Below the pieces are notes generated by a model. It saw only the letters and a list, made by a program, of their open reading frames with translations, ran no database searches and was not told the origin of the DNA. Shown piece after piece: positions 22,416 through 34,084 of a stretch of DNA of 64,000 bases. Every line of letters starts with the position of its first letter. The first letter of the stretch is position 1. The translations under genes were made by a program, and so were the position numbers. Origin of the DNA: Cyathus striatus. Its lineage: Eukaryota > Basidiomycota > Agaricomycetes > Agaricales > Nidulariaceae. The DNA lies in NCBI GenBank assembly GCA_025738555.1, contig JAOVFP010000017.1, forward strand, positions 2,170,001-2,234,000, written 5' to 3'.

Positions 22416-24340
22416 CCTGTTAGTAGTGCAGCCCAAATTAGGTCCCACAGCTGGTTCGCATATGTGATGTATGTTGCTGCATGGAGGGGGTCTATTTCAC
22501 ACTGAAATAGTGCTAATTAGCAGGGGTCCAGGGGTGCACCCCCTGGACAAAAAAATGCTAATTAGCAATGTGAAATAGCAAATTTGGTGCTGTTTCACAT
22601 GCAAATTAGCATTAGTCAGCATATATCTACAGCAAGGTAACACACTACTCTATCTACTGCCAGTGCTATGTCTATTGTCCCCATTTCCACATTACTAGTT
22701 TATCCTATCTATGTCATTAGCCAGTCCTCTGCTGTTGGCATGGTCTGAGTAGCAAGAACAGTATCTGTCAAACCTGTAAGATCAGCACTAAAAGTAGCAG
22801 AAATGCTTGCTGCATCTTCATCAACAGCCTCATCATCAAGGATATCACAATAACATGATATGTCAAATTGGGAGGTAAGGGAAAAGGTATAGTCAGCCTC
22901 CATCTCTGTTCCATCTGGTAGACCCTCATTGAGCCATGTCAGAGCATTGCTTCCTAGATCCTTAGACATTGAATCAGAACCAGACTCAATCTTGTTGTCA
23001 TTGTCATCAATAGGTACATTGGCCAGTGCTTCTTTAGTCTTTGACATCTGGATAGTAGATCTTATATCATGCCACTTCACACAGATTGGTTTATACTTGT
23101 GTCATGTCCCATTCTGTTCTACTAGGGACAAGAACCTCGGAGGAGATAGTCTAAGTAGTGGAGTAACTTGTACAATGTTAGTAGGGTGTGTGGAGATAGT
23201 GAACAAGTATGGGAGTAGTAAAATGTTGGCTTCAACTTGTGTGTTGTACCCCTTGGACTTCCGGTTCTGTATTTAGAACAAAGCAGAGTAAGTGGCAAAA
23301 TAACAGAGTTGGCTCAAGGCCCAAGTAGGAGAAAGGGTGTAAACATAGTTGATTTGAAACTGAAGTCTATCTACATTACAGGAGTAGTTTATATAGTAAA
23401 CTACTTTGTCCAAATGTGTACAGAGTAATGCCCATGGGTATGTGGCATCCTAGGGGTAAGTAAACTCCATGAAATGTAGACCATAGTAAAACTAGTAGTA
23501 TGCCTCTAGATTATAGTTATAGGAGAAGTGGCCACAGCCAGAGAACAAGGTAGTAATATTAAAGGGAGGGAACAAGTAAACATTAGTAAGGAAGAGTTCG
23601 ATATATAACAAGTATACATAGTCTGGAGGAAATGTACTAAAAGTGGAGTAGACCTGGAGTTGACTCCAATGGTACAGGGATTGTCACAGATATGACAACT
23701 TGGGGTCTTCCCATTCAGAAGTGTGGCATGAGTTCATTAGAAGACATATTGGATATGATGGAGCAACAGTAAGTCTACCTTCTCACTAACCATTTTATTG
23801 TACTGATGAATAATTAGGTGATCAGCAATAGTGGAGACAAGTCTTCATTAGCCACTGGGAGAGATGGAGGAAGAGCCTTAAGGTATGCTCAAAGTGTGGA
23901 TATGGTATGCTGATTTTGATTTATAATAATGAATATAGAGCTTTAGTTTCAACAAGAAATGTATGAACAGCAAGTATGGGTGGAAACAGGTGTTCTAGAG
24001 TTCAACTATTCAATGCTTGGCAGACAAATATCTTATATTGAGCTCATAGTCATGCAATATGCATGCAACCACTGATGAATGGCAATGATACAGTTCAATT
24101 ACCCTTTACTGATGATTATCTACTATACCTGAGCTCACTCATTGGTCAACAAGACTGCTTAGATACTGTTGTAATACCAGGTGCAGTTGGTAGTCAGCTG
24201 GAAATAAATTGGAAATAGTTTTAGCTAATTAGCACTATTTCACATGTCATTTCTCATTCGCTCAGAGCACCTGCTAATTAGCCATGCGAAATAGCTTGTG
24301 TGAAGTTCGCAAACCTAATTCGGGTTGCACTACCTGTTAC
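22416..24340. mobile_element. hAT-like non-autonomous DNA element (1.9 kb)
   Basis: The ends read TAGTGCAGCCCAAATTAGGT at 22424 and, inverted, TAGTGCAACCCGAATTAGGT ending at 24332. The TAGTG start fits the hAT YARNG rule. Flanking octamers CCTGTTAG (22416-22423) and CCTGTTAC (24333-24340) match at 7 of 8 positions, the 8-bp target duplication of hAT elements. Subterminal copies of GCTAATTAGC and TATTTCACAT occur near both ends. A minus-strand frame of 123 codons at 22709-23080 (acidic, unknown) is the largest inside; no transposase is recognised. Confidence 0.7.
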
Positions 24341-24798
24341 GCTGTTTACCATTGTGTGGATATGTGTGTATACATATTACATGCGTAGCCAAACAACACG
24401 GTCACATGACGTACATTAAGTATACCTTGTTTCTTGTACTTCGGCTTTGTACTTGCCAACTCCTTGTTCTTTTTTCATTAGACTTCGCTGCTATTGTCCT
24501 TATTTGGTTCTCCCTTTATTCCAACTCTACTAGCGAATCTACTAATGCCGCATAGTATCCATGCTAGCAATGCCTCATGGTAAAGCAGATTCCAAGTCGT
24601 ACAAGTTCAAAGAAATGGAAGTGGCTTTATCTACCAATCAAGTTTATTTCGGACATTTTAACACATCTTGTAATTGCATTACCTCGTTACCGTCGTTAAG
24701 AAATAGATGCGGAATTGATGCCTTGTTTTTGCGCATCTTATATAACCCTTCGTTGGGGCGGTGTGAAGAGTGACTCTGGTCACTCCTCTCACTCAAAC
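24341..24798. other. Probable promoter region of the orphan gene at 24799
   Basis: No gene is seen. CAAT- and TATA-like words occur (TTATATAA at 24738, about 60 bp upstream of the ATG). Confidence 0.35.
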
Positions 24799-25732
24799 AT
24801 GCAGAACACCCGCCGATTCAAGAACCGCCCCAAACTCGACAAACCAAAGCTTTCTTTTTCTTATACCTCCTTTCTTGAAGCTGTTTCTCAATCCCAAAAA
24901 TGGATTAACATTCAAGCGGAGGCTCTTCGATGTGGACCCGACATCAGAACTATAACCCCGCTCGAGTGCACTGTCAAGAGCAAACACGAAGAACGGGATC
25001 TAAGAACGGAGAGCGACAAGAAACAAGCCCTATTGCGCGGAAGGTAAGACACCTCTAACACATGCAAGATACGATCTACCCTATTTTCGCAGTCACGTCA
25101 AGATAAATTTTTACTTGAGCATCAGCGGAATTCACCACGAAAAAACACCGGATAGTTCGTGGTACCTGACACGGATGAGGAATGGTGACATCGATTTGTC
25201 GCCTTTGTTGAACATATATGGAATTCCAAATCTTCAAGTATGTATTTAGACTTACCGTGTTCGAACAGTTCGATGCCAATGTTCTATTAGGTGATAGATC
25301 CTATGCGGTGGACAGAATTTGTGCCTGCTCGGCCTTATAGGCTATCTCCGTTAGCAATCGAAGCCCTACGTTTGAACGATTCTGAGCGTGGAATTCTAGT
25401 TACAGGTATATTTTATACTTTCTGAGGTTAAGGATCGCTAACCATATAACTATCCAGAAACTCCGGTACCCTTTGTCACACAATCCCAGCGCAATATTCG
25501 CATCGCCTACTTAATATGCTACTTCTACGCATACTCACTATTCCACCTTGCGATTCGTGGAGGTCTTGAGCGCAAAGATGTTCCTGTTCCGTTAGGGAGC
25601 CACTATTGGACTGTATACAGTGCCACCAAACGAGGAAGAGCATTTATGGTGTCTACGAGGGGTTTCGTGATCGAAAACTGGGAGAAAGTCGTCTTAACTT
25701 TTATTGTGATTTATCTTTTCTTCTTCTGTTAA
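24799..25732 (+). CDS. Unrecognised four-exon gene (259 aa)
   Basis: Exons 24799-25043, 25093-25237, 25291-25405 and 25458-25732 close in one frame (780 nt, stop TAA), with introns of 49, 53 and 52 nt. A TATA-like box lies ~60 bp upstream. The protein begins with a basic segment (MQNTRRFKNRPKLDKPK). It has a hydrophilic middle with many charged residues, a Pro-rich segment (DPMRWTEFVPARPYRLSPLA), an aromatic region (AYLICYFYAYSLFHLAIRGG) and a very hydrophobic C-terminal end (VVLTFIVIYLFFFC) that may be a tail anchor. I recognise no family; a nearby decayed transposon origin is possible but no motif supports it. Confidence 0.6.
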
Positions 25733-26289
25733 TATGTTTCGGTAGTCTTGTGGGTTGTTGCCGTATGCTCACCTCTTGTTATGCCCTTACTATGTTCTAT
25801 GCCATCTTCTCGCATTATTATGTTTACTTCACTTCATTGTTAACAATTGAAAATTTGTACATCATTACTACTTACTTACCTACATATGCATTTTCTTTCG
25901 TGTCAGTGGTTCATTTATGTCTGAAGACCTACCAAACTCCATACGCGGCTTTCGAAGTGGCGAACTTATCCTGAAAACATAAATAACAAGGTAGCCAGCT
26001 TCTCGCCGGTCCAGCCCGTGCAGGGTTTTTATTAATAGGCAGAATATTAACCTAAGGTTAAATAGATACATAATAGTTCTCTCCTTGCTCTGGCTTCTTT
26101 TTAGTGGTCACATATGCGAGCCGTTAGGGATTCGCTGTGCAAGAATCGCCGGTACATACAGTTAGTTTTGTGCCCACGCTGTGTAGTAATTTGAACCTGT
26201 GTAACAAGCTAAGACTATAACGCGGGCGTCATTGTAAATTTAACGCAGTTCTCACACTCGTAACCCCTGCCTGTCCGGCATTTCTGTAG
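25733..26289. other. AT-rich intergenic region
   Basis: No gene is seen. A frame at 25606-25974 overlaps the last exon of the orphan gene in another phase and is discounted. Confidence 0.45.
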
Positions 26290-26378
26290 AGTCTGTAGTA
26301 TTGTGCTATATCTCGATAACGGATCGGTACCATAATGGTACCGATCCGTTATCGAGATATAGCACAATACTACAGACT
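26290..26378. repeat. Perfect 89-bp palindrome
   Basis: Two 44-base arms (26290-26333, 26335-26378) are exact reverse complements around a single A at 26334. The right arm ends where the hAT-like MITE begins (TAGTGTTGCC at 26378). The octamer GTACCATA at the centre (26327-26334) recurs immediately after the right end of that MITE. Confidence 0.95.
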
Positions 26379-27066
26379 AGTGTTGCCGCCGCTCAGCTCA
26401 GCTCAGCTCCCGCTCGGCTCAGGGTAGCTTTTCTCAATATCAGCTCAGCTCATTGCAACTCCGCTTGATGAGCTGCTTGAGCGGCCGCTCAAGCACAAAT
26501 ATAAGTGGGTTGTTGAAAAGTAGTAGGCTGTGAAGTAATAAACTGTGTTTCTTGTGTATATACCTGTAAAAATAGCTAGGAATATATTATACTTCACAGA
26601 ATGTTCAAAATTATTGTGCTAAAATGATTTCAGTGGTGGCCAGATAGCTATCTAGCTGAATTATTTGGAAAGAGAATACGAAAATAAGCGCTTATGTAGT
26701 AACATTATTATTAAACGTCACGTCAAACTTTTCGACCCTGAAGGCCTGACATCCCAGACGGTCATTGATCGTTCTGACTTCATTTGTCTCTCTAGTGCAT
26801 AAGAGTGCATAGCGTTGCTCCGTTAATCAGGGAGAATCACATAGTGTTTGTTTTTAACAGGATACTTCACAGATATTTGAAGAATTGCTATGTAAGTAGT
26901 AATAATACTGCTTTCAGGTTGAATTTTCATTTACATCTGTGTGAGCGGCAGCTTAAGCTAGCTCAGGACTGACATGAGCGGTGAGCGAAAATGCACGCTC
27001 AGCTCGCTCAATTTACCGCTCCGCTTAGCAGCTCAGCGGCTCGGAGCTGAGCCAGCGGCAACACTA
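26378..27066. mobile_element. hAT-like MITE (689 bp) rich in GAGCTGAGC repeats
   Basis: The terminal inverted repeats begin TAGTGTTGCCGC (26378) and end as its complement at 27066, again fitting the hAT YARNG start. Within 150 bp of each end are many GCTCAGCT and GAGCGG words in both orientations, typical of hAT subterminal transposase sites. There is no coding capacity. The octamer GTACCATA follows the right end at 27067-27074. The matching left octamer is not adjacent but 44 bp away, inside the palindrome. Confidence 0.75.
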
Positions 27067-27074
27067 GTACCATA

Positions 27075-28192
27075 TAAGGAAATGGATTGTTCCGAGTCAG
27101 GGTCATCAAAGGGTCGTGCCACGCCAGCTCAGAAGCACGCCTATGATAACTGAACCAGCGTTCCCCGCCTTGCGTCTGCAATCACTGCTCTTGTGAGCAT
27201 ACGTAGCAAATAAGGAAGTAGAGTAAAAAAAATAATTTGTGATAATGCATGAAATGTTTCATAGGCACATATACGACAAAAATATATCAGCTCACGCTAT
27301 TATAGTATAAATCAATAAGAATAAAGTAATATCTACTGCTGGTTATATAGATATTCATTTCAGTGTAGTACAGTAGTAAGTAACAACACGATATAAATAA
27401 GAGCCGGTAGGCTGACTTTGGCCCAAGGTATTTAGCCCTATAATAACTGAATCAACGTGCGGTATTGTTTCACCCACTATAAGTTACTGTTTAAGCAACT
27501 TAATCTAAGATACTCGCATTTTTAAAGTATGGTAATACTAATTAATTGTTTTTCTTGCCTCCTGCACTGGTACACCGTTAAAAGGCTGTTAAAAATTGCT
27601 TGGTAATGAAGTATTTTATATTCTACCTGCTTTGTATCTACCTCGTTATTTATTTTTATTTTTATGTTCAGTCTTGTTCCATGAATTAGTAACCTTACCT
27701 ACAACGCTACTTGTGAACAATTGCAAGCTTCATTCCCGGTGTTAAAAATGACTAATAGTATTTATTTATGAGTATAATAATTGGTTCTATATACTTATGC
27801 GTAGGAACCCCTTGGAACCTCACCAAGAATTGTCGAAACGACGCTGAGGGAGCTGAATCAGCTGTGAGAGCGCATAATTCCCACACCTGGCTCACGGGTA
27901 GACGCGTAAACCAGTCGTAAGCGCGCATTCGGCTCGGCGGATTAGCCTGAGAAACGTCACGTGCATATCGGCAGATCGGATCGAGATATAGCAAGATACA
28001 CAAGACCGATTTCTGTAAGACCTGACCACGATTCCAGACCAGAACAAGTCGGCATAGAGTCCACGTATGCCGGTGCGTCGGAAATTACGCCACTTACTCG
28101 CTTCTAGTATATAGGTGGTGACGACAAAGGCAAGTATAAAATGCTCTCCACTGACCCGGCATAATTAGAGCAACACCAAGTACTAATAGCAG
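27075..28192. other. Intergenic, upstream of the glutathione transferase gene
   Basis: AT-rich in the left half. A minus-strand frame at 27752-28003 has no recognised features. A probable TATA box, TATAAAA, lies at 28135, 58 bp upstream of the GST start codon. Confidence 0.4.
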
Positions 28193-28988
28193 ATGATTAC
28201 CTTCTACGATATTCACTCTACGGCGCCGAAAACCGCCTGGTCATTGATGGCCTGGAAAATACGGTATGTTTGTTCTTTCTAAGTTGTCCGTACCTGTGTT
28301 GATGTAGCCCACTAGCTATATCCTTAATTATAAAAACCTACCCTACAAAACCATATATCTTGAATATCCGGACATAGAAACAACCTCTAAAAATTTGGGC
28401 ATACCGCCTACAGCTACAAAGGTAGACGGATCACCGTACTATACCCTGCCAGCGATATATGACTCAAGTACCAACAAAGCTTTCGCTGACTCACTTCGGA
28501 TAGCACAGTACCTTGATGCAACATACCCCAACACACCACCAGTAGTGATGAAAGGCACGGAAGTGCTTAGTCTTGCGTATATTGACATATTCTTTAGCAA
28601 ATTCGCCCCATTATACATGTGTCTCCTTCGATCTATCGACAAAATCCTAACACCTCGAAGCGTGGAGTACCTTTCGGGGAAGTTATTCTACGGGAGGACG
28701 TGGGCCGATCTAATGACCCTGACGAAACAGGACGAGGAAGAAGCATTGAAGAAGGTGAAAGAAGCATTGGGGGTCGTTGATGGATGGTTTAATAGTGCTG
28801 GTTTGGAGGGGAGCTTCGTGATGGGAGAGAAGCCTATGTTCGTAGACTTTGCGGTGGCAAGTATGTTTGTATTCATTCGTACTGTGACGGGTGAGGAGAG
28901 CGAGGTGTGGAAGGACATCGTTAGCTGGCAAGGTGGTCGGTGGGAGAAGCTTTTAGATGACTTGAAGAAATGGGAGGTTGTTGTCTAG
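28193..28988 (+). CDS. Glutathione S-transferase, Ure2p-like (247 aa)
   Basis: Exons 28193-28263 and 28316-28988 join in phase to 744 nt. The N-terminal thioredoxin fold begins MITFYDIHSTAPKTAW and has YKNLPYKTIYLEYPDIE. The cis-Pro/glutathione-binding region reads YYTLPAIYDSSTNKAFADSL, where LPAI gives the cis-proline and DS the gamma-glutamyl contact. The all-alpha C-terminal domain has the N-capping box-like segment FVMGEKPMFVDFAVA and ends with WQGGRWEKLLDDLKKWE. This layout is that of the large Ure2p-like/GSTFuA-type families in wood- and litter-decay fungi, which conjugate or deglutathionylate phenolic or plant-derived electrophiles in the cytosol. Length is normal and no defects are seen. 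Confidence 0.88.
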
Positions 28989-29500
28989 ACGTTGCAGTGG
29001 ATGATCGATGTGTATAATGACAAAGCATAATCGACCTCCAGAGTCCGGAGCGAATGTATCTACAGTGACGAATAGAAAACGAAAGAACCTTCGGTGGTGG
29101 AAAATAAGCACGCAGCAATAGACAGATAAAAGTAGAGATGACCAACGGCGAAAGACGAAAGATTGAACAAAGTCTTGCGTGAGGGCGCAAGTTGCGGTTG
29201 AGGCCTGAGGGAAAAAAGTTGTAATACTGGACCCGTTGAAAATGTTGCTCTCCAGAATTTAAATACTAAAACGCGATGAATGATGTTGTATTTCACAGTA
29301 CAATTCATTTGAAGACGGTATACAGTTTAGGTTCAAAAAGTACAACAGATGCACATCACAAACTAAGTCGGTATAAAGTCCGTATGCAGTGCCAGTGCAA
29401 AAAACATATCAAGAATGAATGCATAAACGACAAGTGATAACAAGAATCGATAATGGTCATAATAAAAGCAGACTGATGGCAAGATTGAACGAAAGCGACT
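28989..29500. other. Short convergent intergenic region
   Basis: It lies between the GST stop and the Argonaute stop. It probably contains both 3' untranslated regions. No other feature. Confidence 0.5.
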
Positions 29501-32500
29501 TTACAGGAAATGCATTTCTTTTGAGAGCCTCGAGTGTACTGGCTTAAACGCCTCTTCCCAGGCTTGCAGATTGAAAGGTGCTTCACCGGATCCGCTTGAA
29601 GTACTAGCGGTATCGCTGAATCCGTACTGTAGTGCATGGTTATTGGGATCGAAATGGGATGCAGCCGAAGTGCAAGCCATCTAGAAAGACAAAAATCCTG
29701 GTCAGATAGATTATTCAAAGAAGAGAAGTAATTCGTTACATCGGCGTCTACCGAAAAAATAAATTTAGTAAATGTGAATAATATCTAATGCCGAAGTCAA
29801 CTTACAGTAAACAGGCGTCGGAATTGAGATTGAACGAGTGCAATTAGCGTAAATATGGCATAGCGCGTAACAAATCTGCTGGAGACTTCGATTGTCGTCA
29901 TTTCAGTGTTGCAAGGAACAACAGAATCATTAAGCTTACTATGCTACGTTAGCCGTACCGAAAATTTCGTCCTTCAAGATCACGTAGTGGCCAGAACGCG
30001 AAGCTAGCCATCATGGTCAAGGCACATTCCAAAGACTGTCAGAAAGGTTTATTATACGTACTTCCTTTTATACCACTGTGGGACTGCAAGAAGAAGTCAC
30101 GGATGGCAGGTTGTGTTATATCATTGTCGACTAGCGTTCCAGGAGGACAGTTTCCAGTCTTGTCGACCTGATAGCTGAATTATCTAATTTTAATGCATGC
30201 CTAAATAAAGGTATTGAAAATCTGTACCTTCTATCGCGTGTATCTGGGAAGAAAGAATTGTGATGTCTATATGGATTAGTGACCATGTTCAATAGGTAGG
30301 AGTGCCAATTACCTTTTCCCAACCACAAGATAAAGTAATTTTGGAAACACTTTCGCAGCACCCCACTCATTCTTAACCATAGGCGGCGCGGAAGGATCCG
30401 CTGCGATTTCATTGAAGGCATCTAGAGCGGCATAAGTTATAGAAACAAATAATTGCTTCTAATGACCCACCGTATATCGCAGCGATCTCCACACTTTCTA
30501 CTTGCGAGTACTCTCCTTCGGAGACGCCATCTCGAAAGAATATAATAGACTTTGGCATGAACTTATTAATCAAAAAGAAGTTCTGGAGAGCCTCGATCAT
30601 CATATTTTTTAGATCGTGAATAATCTCGATTCTCGGATGTTGGACACGCTGACGACAGGCATATCGCGAACCATGCTGATCGTAAGACCATACCAAAGAA
30701 GTTATAGATGGCTTTCTGGCCTGTGGCCCAGGATGACTGACATCAGCGCCTGAAAACATAATTAAGAGATAAAACCATCAAAAGTCCAAGGAACGAACCA
30801 ATAAGCATATAAGGGGACTTGGACAATTCTCTCATTGCGAATGTGTCAATAGAAGCGTTTGTACCACCAAGGCGAGCGTTAAGTCTGATCAAAGCCGAGT
30901 CCAAAATTAGAACACGCAATTTCAACCATAATTGATTTAAGTACTTACTTCAGGACAACCAGATTCATGAATTGATTATTGGCACCCCCCAACTTCGACG
31001 ACTTGAAACATTGCGTCATAATCCCTACCGGATTGTTAGGGCTTATTTCCGACAAAAAATTCTGTATATTACCTTGTACACAGTCTCCCCAGAACTTAAC
31101 GCGATGCTTGACCATCTCCGCACTGTCTGGTAAGATGACGAAGATGATGAATTCTTTCGAATCAAGAGGTTTCGTGAGCTTCAGCGTTTCTCGAGTCTGC
31201 CGAAGAACGTCGTTTAAGGACTTGGGGAAAATCAGAATTATCCAACACCGATAAAAGACATAGTTCACCTCCTCTACATTACTCGGGTTTCCTGCTACCC
31301 ACGCGGTAGGCGCTCCAGATCCTGATAAATATTATGATTACAGGGAAGCTTGTTGAAGAAACCTGAGAAAGACCCACCGACTTGAATACCTATTCGAGAA
31401 ATGAGAAAGTAATATTAAGAATGGGTAACTATAATATGTATAAACCCCGGCTAACCTAGATCGCGACAAGCATCAATCAATTCCTTAAATTTGGGTTCAA
31501 ATCGATCGATATTTGTCGAGGTGTCGAAGTTCACAGCAGCCCAGTACCGAAGGCCTTTAGAGAGCAATACTTGTTGTCTTCGCATATCCCACGACCCATT
31601 CCTTGGATTCTGTAAAGTCATTTAATGAAAAAGAAAACAGACAGTATAATAACCTCGCAACTTACAATAGCACTATTACCCCGTGTAATAACGCGGGGGG
31701 CACTCAGGAACTTGGCATCAATGCGGATGGGTTCGCGGTCAACTATCATGCCAGCTTCGCGGATAAACTCCGACTGCTCATAGAGTCGAATCTGTACGTG
31801 TTATAGCTAAGCATGCAAGAAGTGAGTAATAGTCGATTAAACCATACCGGCGATAGAATCCCTCTTTCATTCCCTGTTCCAGTGATTCTTCTAAGGCGTT
31901 CATCAGGACGGATTGCTGTAAATTTGACCATCTCGCTTGTCATTCTGGGCGTGAGCTGTTTCTTGTAAAACTGTCCCGGTATCACTTCACATAATTCGAG
32001 GGGAATTAAAACAGGATGCGGTGCGTTTTTTCCTGAAGTCTGGACGCCGATGATATCGGGAAATTCGAGCCGAATGTTATGAGTCTTCTTGTAGTATTCC
32101 TATGAACAGTGATATTAGCTATATGCTCGAGAACAGTGAAACCCTTCTTACCTGCACAGTGGTCTCCCTTCCAGACTCATCCAACGTGAAAGAATATTGT
32201 CCGACGGCTTCTCGTAATTCACGGACAACCTTGGTTCCCTTGATGGTTTTGACCTTGATGCGCAGATTGTGCAGATGTTTCTGCAAGGCTCTAAACTTGG
32301 AGTCACTGGGCCTTAAGCGAAGATCTCGAACGTCGGGTCTTCTATTGCCAGAAGCTAAGAAGGTCAAGCAAAGATCTATGAGTCGTCCGCTTTGATATCT
32401 AAAATTGGAATATTAAAAGTGCAATTTCCCACGAAATGTCTACAGCTTACACAACCGTCGCGGAAGTGTCAATATTAATTATCATGCGTCCAACAGCGGG

Positions 32501-33476
32501 CCTAACGCTCCTTAAAACGCTTCAATTAGAATTGAAACACAAGAAAAGAGATGACAGACTTACTGGTAGAATCCCTTCCATATCTCTAGTCCATTGTCGA
32601 TCTGCTTTTTACCTTCCGGGACAAAGAAAGCTCGGGCATTTTGGACAAGGTCTCTGTTACGATTTTTCAGTTAAAATCCGAGGCGCGGCAACAGAGAATC
32701 AAAAACGTACTGGTTAGGACTCTGTTTGACGATGATTTGAAGGAGATTAATTGCGGTAGCGGCTGCAGCTGGAGACAGCTGTTGCTTTCCCGACACGAAG
32801 CCCTCCAGCGCTCTAGGATCTGTATTAGCCAATATAATCATCAGGGATGTAGTCAGTACGACGTACCTTGGCGTAATAACCCCTCCAGCCGTCAGACTCA
32901 AGATAATCTCAACTGCCCCCTTCGTGCCTAGGGGAACCGTCTGGTTTTTAGCAAGTGTTATACAGAACTGGAAGTAAGCAAAAATGCGAGAAGTGAGTTC
33001 GCTATAATACAATAATTCTAGGAGACATTATCTTACTCTTCCACTCTGCCCTCCCGGAAGCCGAAGCTCATGGGAGGAGTAAAGTATCGCCTTGCCGTCA
33101 TACAAGGCCCTCGGATGGAATATATCGGGTTCTACGACAGTCTGAAGGTGGTGGAGTAGCTGCTGTCGTTTTCTAGGGGGCTTTATTTCGGGATTTATAA
33201 CTGGATGCAACACGGCGTTATCTAAGGCTGCGCAATGGGCAAGGGGCGATTCTTACCGACTAAACAAGCGCATACATCCACCATAGTTAGTACTAGCATG
33301 TTCAATGAGACTCAGAAATGCCTACCATCGTACTGCCAATACGTCTTTCTGGGAAGCCTGCACTCCGGTTAGCACTTCTGACAACAATCTAACGATCTAG
33401 TTTCGATGAAATCTCACTGAGTGATTGCGAAAGAGTTGGAAATGATTGATATTTTCGTGACACCAGACTGAGACAT
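29501..33476 (-). CDS. Argonaute protein (about 885 aa, ~24 exons)
   Basis: RNA-silencing effector. Splicing from ATG 33476 to TAA 29501 gives, in order, an N domain (SNSFAITQLPRKTYWQYD; PRALYDGKAILYSSHEL), L1 (IDNGLEIWKGFYQSVRPAVG), PAZ (~270-380; GRLIDLCLTFLAS), MID (PRNGSWDMRRQQVLL; FIIFVILPDSAEM; QCFKSSKLGGANNQF) and PIWI. The PIWI motifs are GADVSHPGPQARKP, IIFFRDGVSEGEYSQV, RHHNSFFPDTRDRS and SIPTPVYYAD. The catalytic set would be D (GADVSHP), the Glu finger, D (FRDGVSE) and D (YYAD) in place of the more common His. Two microexons are needed: 31378-31389 (12 nt) and 29740-29747 (8 nt). The intron around 33222-33325 is uncertain. All other phases close, and no stop breaks the frame, so the gene appears intact. 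Confidence 0.88.
29740..29747 (-). other. 8-nt microexon of the Argonaute gene
   Basis: It lies between GGTAG acceptor and GTAACG donor. It supplies the end of Y plus A and D of the conserved PVYYAD motif and restores phase to the last exon. Skipping it breaks the frame. Confidence 0.7.
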
Positions 33477-34084
33477 GACGAAATTGCAGAAGAAAAGGGC
33501 GTTGGAATGCAATGGATGTGGGTGAGAAACGAGCGATGGTGATGGTATATAAGTAAGATTCGCTATGCCAGCCTCAGTGCAAACAAGCACTTCCGCATTA
33601 AGTAATAGATGTACACACGATTATCGCGATTGCGCGCCTAACGCATCAATTTGTAGACGGCGTGAGGACCAAACCATGTACTTCTGGAAAGGCTCATTTA
33701 TTGTGATTCCAACATATAGCAGTCACATTTACAATTATTCAGAACACCGAGAGGATTTCCACCAGATAAATCGATTAAACCTTGATAAAGCAGCGAAGCG
33801 CCACGTCATGCTCAGGGACTGGGGACCTTTCTTTCTGAGAACAAGACATGTGTCATAACTGGCCCATAAAAAGAATGGCATACGAAGTATTCTTATGACA
33901 TGCATAGTATATACGGAGAGCTTAAGTGAAACGATCGTCCAATGAGCGCAGAGAAGTAAAGTACGTGAGTCCGAACGTCTCAGACGAGGAGGTGAAATGC
34001 TATTGGTATCGGTACAAGTGCTGTAGGTGGGGTACTGAACATATTCTGGTATGGTGATTAAGGAACTACATTTTCCAACGGGTA
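33477..34084. other. Upstream region of the Argonaute gene
   Basis: It also contains the 3' end region of the BEM2-like gene. A TATA-like word lies at 33547. No other gene is recognised; the plus-strand frame at 33565-33858 has no support. Confidence 0.45.

Noticed and set aside
33257..33259. 3-nt microexon in Argonaute giving QYDV
   Set aside because: Would need a 35-nt intron, shorter than any other in the window; left as an open alternative rather than a model.
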